Source: Candidatus Accumulibacter iunctus (GTDB lineage: Bacteria > Pseudomonadota > Gammaproteobacteria > Burkholderiales > Rhodocyclaceae). Taken from it: a stretch of 37,073 nucleotides of DNA. The notes under the pieces are model-generated. The model ran no database searches and was not told the DNA's origin. It saw only the letters and a program-made list of their open reading frames with translations. The translations under genes were made by a program, and so were the position numbers. Of the stretch, positions 18,233 through 25,770 are shown one piece after another; position 1 is the first letter of the stretch; every line of letters begins with the position of its first letter. The DNA lies in NCBI GenBank assembly GCA_002345025.1, contig DDUX01000054.1, forward strand, positions 11,426 through 48,498, given 5' to 3'.

Positions 18233-21200
18233 TCAGGCAGCGGTGCGAGAAGAATGGCTTGGCCATCTGTCTGGAACCCTTGCCCACTGGGCCTGCGTAA
18301 TCACCGGGATCGGTACGCCATCCAGCGTTGGCATGCCTTGGCCAGCCATTGGCGCCAGCATCCAGACTGATGAAATCCCGTCGGCCCTGCCGGCCATGCT
18401 TTGCAGGTCGCTGATCAGGTCCAGCAAATCCAGCCTTGCCAGCAGGCCGGGATCGAGAAGCAGCAGGGATTTGCCCTGAGCGGTGAGCTTTCCTCTGATG
18501 CGCGCCCTGGCGAACGAGGCAAGGCGGATGAGGTTGCTCCAGTCGCGCGACCCCGGGCCGCCGATGTCGGCTTCGAGGACCTTGCTCCAGCCGACCTTGC
18601 GCTGCCGTGCTTCTTCCTTGAGTGATTCGAGCACGATGCGGTCGAGGCTGATCGGCAGGAAGTCGGCGCCGGCGATGGTGCGCCGCAGTGCCGCCTCGGC
18701 GTGGCGCGCCAGGCGCGGTGCGGCGGTCAACACCAGGAACCCGCCCGATTTGATGGCGTGCCTGAGCCTGTCGTTGAATTGGCGTGCCGCGACGATTTCT
18801 TCGCTGTGGTCGTCGTCGGCCACGGTGTCGGGACGGTGCAGGAAGGTGGTCGTTCCCGCCGAAGGGCCAAAGCCTCTGTGCGTGGAGTAGTAGCCGGGGC
18901 CCTCTTCGCCGTCATTGCGCCAGACGAGATCGGAACCTGCGGCGCCGAGCAGGGTGTCCAGCGACGGCCGGCCGGGCAGGGGTTCTGCATCGGGATAGCG
19001 CCCCGTGATGCGTTCGCGTACCTGGCTCTCGGTCAGGACACGCGGGCCGATCAGCGAGCCCATGGCAATCCGGATGGCGCGCTGGGCAGCCATCGCCAGG
19101 GGATAGAGTTCCAGACGACTGGAAACCGCCGCGCGCTGGCTGCAACCTGCAGCAAGCTTCACCATCCGCTGCGTGGATAGGGTGGCAACGGTATGGGGAC
19201 GATCCACCGCTTCGAGTCTTTCAATCACCTGCTGCGGTGTCGGCAGGCTTTCGCCAGCCGATGTTTCCTCATCGGCGGCGATGACGCTGTCGGCGGCGAC
19301 CCCGAGTCGGAGTGCGTAGTCGGCATGGTCGACGCTGGCCGCGACCAGCGGTACGGCGCCCTTTGCGGCGCCGGGGAATACCTGGTAGCGCGGTTGCGCC
19401 AGGTCTGCTTCGGTTTCGATGGCGGCGCGCAGCACGGCAGCAGCGAGCCGCAGGCGATTGGCGTCGTCCTGCTCTATCGAGCCATGGCTCGCCAGCAGCG
19501 AGCTGGCTGCTTCGGTGACGGCCATGACGCCGCCACTGGCGCTGAGGGTGATGGCCAGTTCCTCGCGCACTTCGCTGATGGCGACTGACTTGATCCAGCG
19601 CCCGCGCGCGGCGACGATCGCATGGGTCAAGGTCGGCCGGGAAATTCCCGCTGCCTGCGCTGCGTCCCCCAGGGTGGGCCAGAGCGTGGCGTTTCGTTCA
19701 TTCTCGGTGCCCGTTTCGGCCGTCTCCAGGCCCAGGTAGATCGCGAGCGCATCGTCATCCGGGCGCTCGTCGGCTGCGGCGCGCTTCGGGAAGAGATGGT
19801 TGGCGAGTTCGTCGAGGCTGCGAATGCCGCTCTTGCCGGCATCGGTGTCGAGAACGGTCGGTGCGCCGGCGACGAGATCGGGACGAATCTGGGCGAGGCG
19901 CTTGGCTGTGCCGCGAATTTCCTTGCGCACCTTGTCGCCGACACTCTTGAGGTAACGAAAACGGACGCGGTCGACGGCGAGCAGTTCGCGAACGCTGTGG
20001 ATCCCCATGCGGTCGAGAACGTTCTGCGCTTCAACACCGTAGCCGAGCTCGCCGATGGCCGTTTCCCGGGTCGCACGACGAGCGATGAGCTCGAAGGGAT
20101 CGGCTGCGGTTTGCGTGTCGGCCTGGTCGAAAATCTTTCGCCAGTCACGCAGCATGTCTTCCGCGTTGTCGAAACGCTCGCGGAAATCGCGACGCAGGGC
20201 TTTGCCAAAGAAGGCGGCCGAGGCTTCCCGCAGGTTGGGGTCGAAGAGGGTGACATCGAGCGTGACTTCGGGCTCGATCACGGCCGGGTCAGAGACGCCG
20301 TCGCCCCAGATCGGCAGTGTGCCGGTGAGCATCTCGTAGAGCGTCATGGCTGCGGCAAAGCGCTCGGCGTAAATGTCCCAGCGTGGCGGCTTGCGCAGGC
20401 TGAGGAAGGGATCGAGGTAGGGGCGCGTGCCCGCCTGGATGTTGTCGACGGAAGCTTTCGACAGGGAGAAGTCGAACAGCACCAGTTGCAGGCGGCCGCT
20501 ATGCGACGTCGGGCAAAGGCCGATGTTGTCGGGCTTGATGTCGCGGTGATAGACGCCTTCGTTTTCCAGGAAGACGACCGTCTGCAGCAGTTCCTCGCCG
20601 AAACGCCGGACGAGATCCAGCGAGGGGCGGTTGTTGCGCAGGAGATGAGCCAGCGTGTCCTTGCCGGCACTGCTCATCAGCAGCGCCGTGCGGCCGGCAA
20701 CGGTCAGCGTTTCGCGCCACTCGACAATATTGGCATGGCGCAGCTTGCGCAGGGCTTCACCTTCGGCAACCAGGCGCCTGTTGTGGCTGGCGTCCAGGGC
20801 AACCTTGAGGACCAGCTCTTCGGCGTTGCCGCTTCGAGTGACCAGCAGCACATCGGATGACGAGCCCTTGCCGAGACGACGGACGACGGTGAAGCCGCCA
20901 TCGATGAGGTCGCCTGACTTGGCGGAAGCTGGATCGACTGTTGCCAACTCGGCCGGCGCAGTCAGTTCATCCTCGACAAGTTCGAGGTATTCAAGAAAAT
21001 CCGTCACCGAGCCGAGGCGGGCAGAGACGTCCGGGCAGGTCGAGAACTGGATCAGATCCTGCAGCGCCCGGCCGGTACCATCCAGCACATCGGAGATGCG
21101 CAATCCGTTGCCGGCCCGGAGTTTCTGTTGCAGCTCGGAGGCGCTGCTTGCCGGCGGCTCGCCGGTGAACACCTGCCAGGCGATGGCGCCGAGCGAGAAG

Positions 21201-22474
21201 ACGTCGAGGTGGGGCCCAGTTGGCGCGCCATCCCAGAGGGCTTCCGGTGCGAGAAATACTTTCGCCGGATCTTCCAGGTAATCTTCAACGTGCCGGGTTC
21301 CGACGGTACGCGCCAATGTTCCACCCGATGCGCCAAGCGCCGTCAGATTCGACTGCTCCGCCCCTTGCCCACCGCGCGCGGCGAGCTGCCAGTTCATGAT
21401 GGCGAGCTTGAGTGGGGCGCCATCCTGGTTCTGGACGAGGATGCTTTGTGGTGATAGCGCCCGGTGAATCAGCTTCTTCTGGTGGGCGTACTTGAGCGTT
21501 TCCGCCAGTTGTCGAAGGATGGACAGCCGTTGGTCGACGTTGAGTTGATTGCCCTGTTCGCGCAGCAGGAAATCAAGTCGTCGTCCCTGCGGGTTGTAGT
21601 CGAAAAGCAGCGCCGGACCGAGTTCGCTTTCCTTGAAATCGCGAACCTTGAGGATGCCGGGGTGATCCACTCCTTCGAGAATCTGGAACTCGCGTGTGGC
21701 CTGGCGCACCAGGGATTGCCGGGCGTCAACGGTCGACGCCAGGGCGTAGCCATAGATCCTGACGCGACGGCGAACACCAGCCGAAACGTGCTCCCCCTCC
21801 CAGTCCTGATAGTTCTCGCCCTCTTGAATGAGGGCGCCCAACTGATAGTCAGCGATGCGCCGGTGTTTGTTGGACGGACGCACGCCGGCTTCGACAACGG
21901 CTCGGCAAAGCACACGCCCCAGTTCGTGGCCGAGCAGCGGTCCGCTGGGCGGGTAATTCCCGGTGCCCTCCAGGCGGGCCATGATCCCGTCGTCGTTGCT
22001 TGTATCGGGGCGACCCTTCAGGAAGGCGCCGGAGCGTCCGTTACCTGACAGCCTGAAGGCGTCAGCGTTGATCGCCGAGAGAAAGATCAGTGGCTCGATG
22101 AACGGCACCCGGGACCTGGCCTTGATCACCGACGATTGCCGACGCAACAGCGTCGCCAGTCGCTTGGCCTTGCGGTTCGCAAGAATCAAGGGGTTGTCGT
22201 AGGCGTAGTCACGCCCGTCGGTACGCCAGGTCCAGGTATGCGCATCACCGGTGAGAACGCCGGGCCGACTCTTGACCTCGACCAGGAAGATGCCCACGGG
22301 CGAGAGCACCAGGGCATCCACCTCATTGACCTTGCCTTCGTCGTCGATGAATTCAAAGTTCGACCAGACGTGCCAGGGATCGCGATCCGGGAGCCGATCA
22401 CGCAGCCAGTCGAGCGCCGCCTTCTCCCAGGCAAAGTTTGATTCCGAGATCGCTGTCCAGCGGGGATCTTTCAT
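18233..22474 (-). CDS. pglW: BREX-2 NERD-domain serine/threonine kinase PglW
   Basis: A 1413-residue protein, first in the operon. Residues 12-130 are a NERD nuclease-related domain with Asp53, Glu66 and Lys68 (VNEVDAL, VEVKSR) in the D...E-x-K arrangement. Two kinase-like domains follow. The first (about 240-500) is degenerate: HRALSPQSIL at 337-346 has Ala in place of the catalytic Asp, and NWQ stands where DFG should be. The second (about 525-775) looks active: GKGSSS at 535-540, Lys557, HRDIKPDN at 643-650 and DFS at 668-670. A helix-hairpin-helix-like stretch lies near 800-860, then a long C-terminal part. PglW is the kinase of type 2 BREX/Pgl. The ATG at 22474 lacks a strong Shine-Dalgarno sequence; no better start is seen. 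Confidence 0.9.
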   Translation of the reverse strand: MKDPRWTAISESNFAWEKAALDWLRDRLPDRDPWHVWSNFEFIDDEGKVNEVDALVLSPVGIFLVEVKSRPGVLTGDAHTWTWRTDGRDYAYDNPLILANRKAKRLATLLRRQSSVIKARSRVPFIEPLIFLSAINADAFRLSGNGRSGAFLKGRPDTSNDDGIMARLEGTGNYPPSGPLLGHELGRVLCRAVVEAGVRPSNKHRRIADYQLGALIQEGENYQDWEGEHVSAGVRRRVRIYGYALASTVDARQSLVRQATREFQILEGVDHPGILKVRDFKESELGPALLFDYNPQGRRLDFLLREQGNQLNVDQRLSILRQLAETLKYAHQKKLIHRALSPQSILVQNQDGAPLKLAIMNWQLAARGGQGAEQSNLTALGASGGTLARTVGTRHVEDYLEDPAKVFLAPEALWDGAPTGPHLDVFSLGAIAWQVFTGEPPASSASELQQKLRAGNGLRISDVLDGTGRALQDLIQFSTCPDVSARLGSVTDFLEYLELVEDELTAPAELATVDPASAKSGDLIDGGFTVVRRLGKGSSSDVLLVTRSGNAEELVLKVALDASHNRRLVAEGEALRKLRHANIVEWRETLTVAGRTALLMSSAGKDTLAHLLRNNRPSLDLVRRFGEELLQTVVFLENEGVYHRDIKPDNIGLCPTSHSGRLQLVLFDFSLSKASVDNIQAGTRPYLDPFLSLRKPPRWDIYAERFAAAMTLYEMLTGTLPIWGDGVSDPAVIEPEVTLDVTLFDPNLREASAAFFGKALRRDFRERFDNAEDMLRDWRKIFDQADTQTAADPFELIARRATRETAIGELGYGVEAQNVLDRMGIHSVRELLAVDRVRFRYLKSVGDKVRKEIRGTAKRLAQIRPDLVAGAPTVLDTDAGKSGIRSLDELANHLFPKRAAADERPDDDALAIYLGLETAETGTENERNATLWPTLGDAAQAAGISRPTLTHAIVAARGRWIKSVAISEVREELAITLSASGGVMAVTEAASSLLASHGSIEQDDANRLRLAAAVLRAAIETEADLAQPRYQVFPGAAKGAVPLVAASVDHADYALRLGVAADSVIAADEETSAGESLPTPQQVIERLEAVDRPHTVATLSTQRMVKLAAGCSQRAAVSSRLELYPLAMAAQRAIRIAMGSLIGPRVLTESQVRERITGRYPDAEPLPGRPSLDTLLGAAGSDLVWRNDGEEGPGYYSTHRGFGPSAGTTTFLHRPDTVADDDHSEEIVAARQFNDRLRHAIKSGGFLVLTAAPRLARHAEAALRRTIAGADFLPISLDRIVLESLKEEARQRKVGWSKVLEADIGGPGSRDWSNLIRLASFARARIRGKLTAQGKSLLLLDPGLLARLDLLDLISDLQSMAGRADGISSVWMLAPMAGQGMPTLDGVPIPVITQAQWARVPDRWPSHSSRTAA

Positions 22475-22777
22475 TAGGTTCTAGGGTGAGAATTTTGCCG
22501 GGTCATGGCGGGATCGCTGATCCAGTGAATCACGGGTCATCGTTGTCGAGTCTTGCCTCTCTGCCGACTTCATCATCCATCCAACAGAATCGAGTTTGTG
22601 CTCCCCGAAAGCCGACGACGAAGGCAAATCCCTGCCGGTGCGATGAGTGCTGATTCTCGCGACACTTCTGGATTATCGCCGAATAACGTCCCCTTTTGGC
22701 GCTGAGCGCGAACGGTGCCATTGAGGACAGCTCGCTCCAGCCTCGAGCTTGCCGGCGACCGGCTCGACCGACAGGTC
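22475..22777. other. Non-coding BREX leader and island right edge
   Basis: About 300 bases between the pglW start and the probable SIR2-like gene remnant. I find no convincing ORF on either strand. It must contain the BREX operon promoter, reading leftwards, but I cannot assign -35/-10 boxes with confidence. At about 22673-22686 lies a short perfect inverted repeat, TTATCGCCGAATAA read as an imperfect palindrome on the forward strand, a possible operator or recombination site. Its role is unknown. Confidence 0.4.
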
Positions 22778-22849
22778 GGGGACGATGCTGCCGTCGGCGA
22801 GGCCGGATCGCCAGGAGGCGAGGAGGGCGCTGGAGGGGATTGTCGGCAT
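22673..22849 (-). pseudogene. 5' remnant of a SIR2-like gene cut by the island
   Basis: A reverse-strand ORF starts with ATG at 22849, preceded by GGAG about nine bases upstream, and reads MPTIPSSALLASWRSGLADG then SIVP before turning into unrelated sequence that stops at 22673. The ALLASWRSG...IVP pattern resembles the start of SIR2-like proteins (LL..LR.GR.VPYLGPG), and it breaks off exactly where the YLGPG nucleotide-binding motif should come. The matching C-terminal half lies on the same strand at 547 to about 1150. In this reading, about 24 codons (22778-22849) are original gene and the rest is island DNA. It lies head-to-head with nifH. The identification rests on a short motif and could be wrong. 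Confidence 0.4.
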
Positions 22850-23002
22850 GGCGTGTTCTCCGCGTGAATGCAGCCTTTCCATGCGAGAAGCGCGTCGGAC
22901 CTGCCAGCAAGCTGGCTCCTGCGGGCAGCGGTGGTGACTGCCGGGACACCCCGGATCACTCAGGTGATGACCGTTGCCCTCAGCACAAGACCTCGCCGTC
23001 CT

Positions 23003-23018
23003 TGTCGGGAGCGCGACA
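23003..23018 (+). promoter_or_regulatory. NifA upstream activator site
   Basis: TGT-N10-ACA with the spacer CGGGAGCGCG, extended to a good palindrome by the flanking CT and AAG. It lies 98 bases upstream of the -24/-12 promoter of nifH, the usual distance for NifA acting through a DNA loop. NifA binding would link nifH transcription to nitrogen and oxygen status. Confidence 0.75.
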
Positions 23019-23116
23019 AAGGCTCGCGGGAATGTCCGACATCAACGCTTCCCCGGCCCTCTCAGGAATCGCTGCAGGCCTTGCCCCGTCAGGGTTTCAG
23101 CGGCCCCGGCGGGAAC

Positions 23117-23132
23117 TGGCACGCTCTGTGCA
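23117..23132 (+). promoter_or_regulatory. Sigma-54 (-24/-12) promoter of nifH
   Basis: TGGCACGCTCTGTGCA matches the consensus TGGCACG-N4-TTGCW at every defined position except one (G for T at the first T of TTGC). GG and GC have the required spacing. Transcription would start near 23143, leaving a leader of about 65 bases before the nifH ATG at 23210. With the NifA site upstream this is a complete nif promoter. Confidence 0.85.
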
Positions 23133-23209
23133 CAAGAGTGCTCAGGAGCGCGGGATTCTTCCTTGCTTCAGATGATTTCAACGCAGGACTTCAACAAGGA
23201 GATTGCATC

Positions 23210-24118
23210 ATGGGAAAACTTCGTCAGGCCGCCATCTATGGCAAGGGCGGTATCGGCAAGTCCACCACGACCCAGAACCTCGTCGCCGCGCTGGCGGAGA
23301 TCGGCAAGAAGGTGATGATCGTCGGCTGCGACCCGAAGGCCGATTCGACGCGACTGATCCTGCACAGCAAGGCGCAGAACTCGGTCATGGGCCTTGCTGC
23401 CGAGGCCGGTTCGGTCGAGGACCTCGAACTCGAGGATGTGATGTCGGTCGGTTACGGCGGCATCAAATGCGTCGAGTCCGGTGGCCCGGAACCGGGCGTC
23501 GGCTGTGCCGGTCGCGGCGTCATCACGGCGATCAATTTCCTTGAGGAGGAGGGCGCCTACGACGAGGACCTCGAGTTCGTCTTCTACGACGTGCTCGGCG
23601 ATGTCGTCTGCGGCGGCTTCGCGATGCCGATCCGCGAGAACAAGGCGCAGGAAATCTACATCGTCTGCTCGGGCGAGATGATGGCCATGTACGCCGCCAA
23701 CAACATCGCCAAGGGCATCGTGAAATACGCCAACTCCGGCGGTGTGCGCCTCGCCGGCCTGATCTGCAACAGTCGCAACACCGACCGCGAGGACGAGCTG
23801 ATCATGGCTCTGGCCGCCAAGCTGGGTACCCAGATGATCCACTTCATCCCGCGTCACAACATCGTGCAGCACGCCGAGATTCGCCGCATGACGGTGATCG
23901 AGTACGACCCGACGGCGGCGCAGGCCGATGAGTACCGCACGCTGGCGAAGAAGATCGTCGCCAACAAGAATTTCGTCATTCCGACGCCGGTGACCATGGA
24001 CGAACTCGAGGAACTGCTGATGGAGTTCGGCATCCTGCAAGCGGACGACGAGTCGATCATCGGCAAGACCGCTGCCCAGCTGGCGGCCGAGCAGGCCGGA
24101 GCACTCGCCGCTGCCTGA
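23210..24118 (+). CDS. nifH: Nitrogenase iron protein NifH
   Basis: A 302-residue dinitrogenase reductase. As a homodimer with a bridging [4Fe-4S] cluster it passes electrons to NifDK with ATP hydrolysis. Walker A GKGGIGKST is at 11-19, the switch I DPKADSTR at 41-48, cluster ligands Cys99 (GCAGRG) and Cys134 (VVCGGF), and Arg102 is the residue that DraT ADP-ribosylates in organisms that have it. The length is slightly over the usual 290-297 because of an Ala-rich C-terminal tail. The ATG at 23210 is fixed by AAGGAG at 23196-23201; a longer in-frame ORF upstream is not coding. Transcribed from the sigma-54 promoter at 23117, it leads the operon nifHDKT-fdx-nifY. Confidence 0.98.
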   Translation: MGKLRQAAIYGKGGIGKSTTTQNLVAALAEIGKKVMIVGCDPKADSTRLILHSKAQNSVMGLAAEAGSVEDLELEDVMSVGYGGIKCVESGGPEPGVGCAGRGVITAINFLEEEGAYDEDLEFVFYDVLGDVVCGGFAMPIRENKAQEIYIVCSGEMMAMYAANNIAKGIVKYANSGGVRLAGLICNSRNTDREDELIMALAAKLGTQMIHFIPRHNIVQHAEIRRMTVIEYDPTAAQADEYRTLAKKIVANKNFVIPTPVTMDELEELLMEFGILQADDESIIGKTAAQLAAEQAGALAAA

Positions 24119-24157
24119 GCCGCCCAGCCCACACGGCGCACGACCGTCTGAAACCGC

Positions 24158-24188
24158 GGCTGCCGCGCACCCATGAGTGGCGGCAGCC
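24158..24188 (+). promoter_or_regulatory. nifH-nifD intergenic stem-loop
   Basis: GGCTGCCGC at 24158-24166 pairs perfectly with GCGGCAGCC at 24180-24188, nine base pairs, and an inner CAC/GTG can add three more around a bulged G with a six-base loop. There is no T-run after it; the nifD ribosome site AAGGAG (24192-24197) follows at once. Such hairpins between nifH and nifD are known to stabilise or attenuate the mRNA so that NifH is made in excess over NifDK. That role here is inferred. Confidence 0.7.
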
Positions 24189-24204
24189 AAAAAGGAGAAG
24201 CAGG

Positions 24205-25707
24205 ATGTCTGAATTGACACGTGAAGAAACCGAGGCCCTGATTCAGGAGGTGCTCGAGGTTTACCCCGACAAGGCCAGGAAGGACCGCGCCAAGCACCTT
24301 GCGGTCAACGACCAGTCGGTCGAACAATCGAAGAAGTGCATCACTTCCAACCGCAAGTCGCTGCCCGGGGTGATGACCGTGCGCGGCTGTGCCTACGCCG
24401 GTTCCAAGGGCGTGGTCTGGGGCCCGATCAAGGACATGATCCACGTCTCGCACGGCCCCATCGGCTGCGGCCAGTATTCGCGCGCCGGCCGCCGCAACTA
24501 TTACGTCGGCACCACCGGTGTCGACACCTTCGGCACCATGAATTTCACCTCCGACTTCCAGGAGAAGGACATCGTCTTCGGCGGCGACAAGAAGCTGGCC
24601 AAGCTGATCGGCGAGATCGAAACGCTGTTTCCGCTGCACAAGGGCATTTCGGTGCAGTCCGAGTGCCCGATCGGGCTGATCGGCGACGACATCGAGGCGG
24701 TGTCGAAGAAGGCCGCCAAGGAAATGGACAAGCCGATCGTTCCGGTGCGCTGTGAAGGCTTTCGCGGCGTCTCGCAGTCGCTCGGGCACCACATCGCCAA
24801 CGACTCGATCCGCGACTGGGTCCTCGACAAGCGTGACGGCCAGCCCTTCGAAGCAACCCCGTACGATGTTTCCATCATTGGCGACTACAACATCGGCGGC
24901 GATGCCTGGGCGTCACGCATCCTCATCGAGGAGATGGGCCTGCGGGTGGTCTCGCAGTGGGCTGGCGACGGTACGCTGGCCGAGATCGAAAAAACGCCCA
25001 AGGTCAAGCTCAACCTCCTGCACTGCTACCGCTCGATGAATTACATCAGCCGCCACATGGAGGAGAAGTACGGCATTCCCTGGCTGGAATACAACTTCTT
25101 CGGCCCGACCAAGATTGCCGAGTCACTGCGGGCAATTGCCGCCCACTTCGATGAGCACATCAAGGAAGGCGCTGAACGCGTCATCGCCAGGTACCAGCCG
25201 ATGATGGAGGCGGTGATCGCCAAGTACAAGCCGCGCCTGCAGGGCAAGACGGTGATGCTCTACGTCGGTGGTCTGCGACCGCGGCACGTCATCGGCGCCT
25301 ATGAGGATCTCGGCATGCAGGTCATCGGTACCGGTTACGAGTTTGCGCACAACGACGACTACGACCGCACGATCAAGGAAATGGGCAACGCCACGCTGCT
25401 CTACGACGACGCCACGGGCTTCGAGCTGGAAGAGTTCATCAAGCGGATGAAGCCCGACCTCGTCGGTTCCGGCATCAAGGAGAAATACGTCTTCCAGAAG
25501 ATGGGCATCCCGCTGCGCCAGATGCACTCCTGGGACTACTCGGGCCCGTACCACGGCTACGACGGCTTTGCCATCTTCGCCCGCGACATGGACATGGCGA
25601 TTTCCAACCCGTGCTGGAGCAAGCAGACGCCGCCATGGAAGAAGCAGCCGGAGTTGGGCGATTCGACCGCGCCAGTTGCAGAAGGCGAGTTGAAGAAGGT
25701 CGCCTGA
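24205..25707 (+). CDS. nifD: Nitrogenase MoFe protein alpha chain NifD
   Basis: A 500-residue alpha subunit of dinitrogenase, holding the FeMo-cofactor active site in the NifD2K2 tetramer. P-cluster ligands are Cys62 (GCAYAG), Cys88 (GCGQYS) and Cys154 (SECPIGLIGDD). The cofactor ligands are Cys274 (LLHCYRSMNY) and His441 (MHSWDYSGPYHG). These residues and the absence of a large insertion mark the molybdenum, not vanadium or iron-only, enzyme. ATG 24205 has AAGGAG at 24192-24197. It is separated from nifH by the stem-loop and from nifK by 63 bases. No defects are seen. Confidence 0.98.
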   Translation: MSELTREETEALIQEVLEVYPDKARKDRAKHLAVNDQSVEQSKKCITSNRKSLPGVMTVRGCAYAGSKGVVWGPIKDMIHVSHGPIGCGQYSRAGRRNYYVGTTGVDTFGTMNFTSDFQEKDIVFGGDKKLAKLIGEIETLFPLHKGISVQSECPIGLIGDDIEAVSKKAAKEMDKPIVPVRCEGFRGVSQSLGHHIANDSIRDWVLDKRDGQPFEATPYDVSIIGDYNIGGDAWASRILIEEMGLRVVSQWAGDGTLAEIEKTPKVKLNLLHCYRSMNYISRHMEEKYGIPWLEYNFFGPTKIAESLRAIAAHFDEHIKEGAERVIARYQPMMEAVIAKYKPRLQGKTVMLYVGGLRPRHVIGAYEDLGMQVIGTGYEFAHNDDYDRTIKEMGNATLLYDDATGFELEEFIKRMKPDLVGSGIKEKYVFQKMGIPLRQMHSWDYSGPYHGYDGFAIFARDMDMAISNPCWSKQTPPWKKQPELGDSTAPVAEGELKKVA

Positions 25708-25770
25708 GAGAAGTTTCCCGCAACTTGTGTCCGCGTCCACACATGGGTGGCGCGGCCAAAGGAGATGAAG

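Larger units (their letters stand above)
1190..22778 (-). other. BREX type 2 defence island inserted in the nif locus (approximate ends)
   Basis: Nine genes on the reverse strand run from 22474 to 1310 with overlaps or short gaps, the largest being 92 bases between pglW and pglX. The six core genes occur in the type 2 BREX order: pglW, pglX, pglY, pglZ, brxD, brxHI. Three further genes sit between pglX and pglY. Flanks are nitrogen-fixation genes on both sides. The ends given are where the flanking SIR2-like reading appears to break (near 1150-1200 and near 22778). I see no integrase, transposase, tRNA or clear direct repeat at the ends, so the mechanism of arrival is not visible. Confidence 0.7.

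Noticed and set aside
1310..22474. DISARM or type 1 BREX
   Set aside because: A methyltransferase, helicase and NERD-like protein could suggest these, but PglZ, PglY, BrxD, and the NERD-kinase PglW in this order define type 2 BREX; no brxA, brxB, brxL or drmA-type genes are seen.
22530..22949. Small ORFs on both strands before nifH
   Set aside because: Apart from the ATG at 22849, none has a ribosome site or recognisable sequence.
23168..24220. 350-codon reverse-strand open frame across nifH
   Set aside because: Shadow of the nifH reading frame in GC-rich DNA; it has no ribosome site or family motif and the forward frame is certain.
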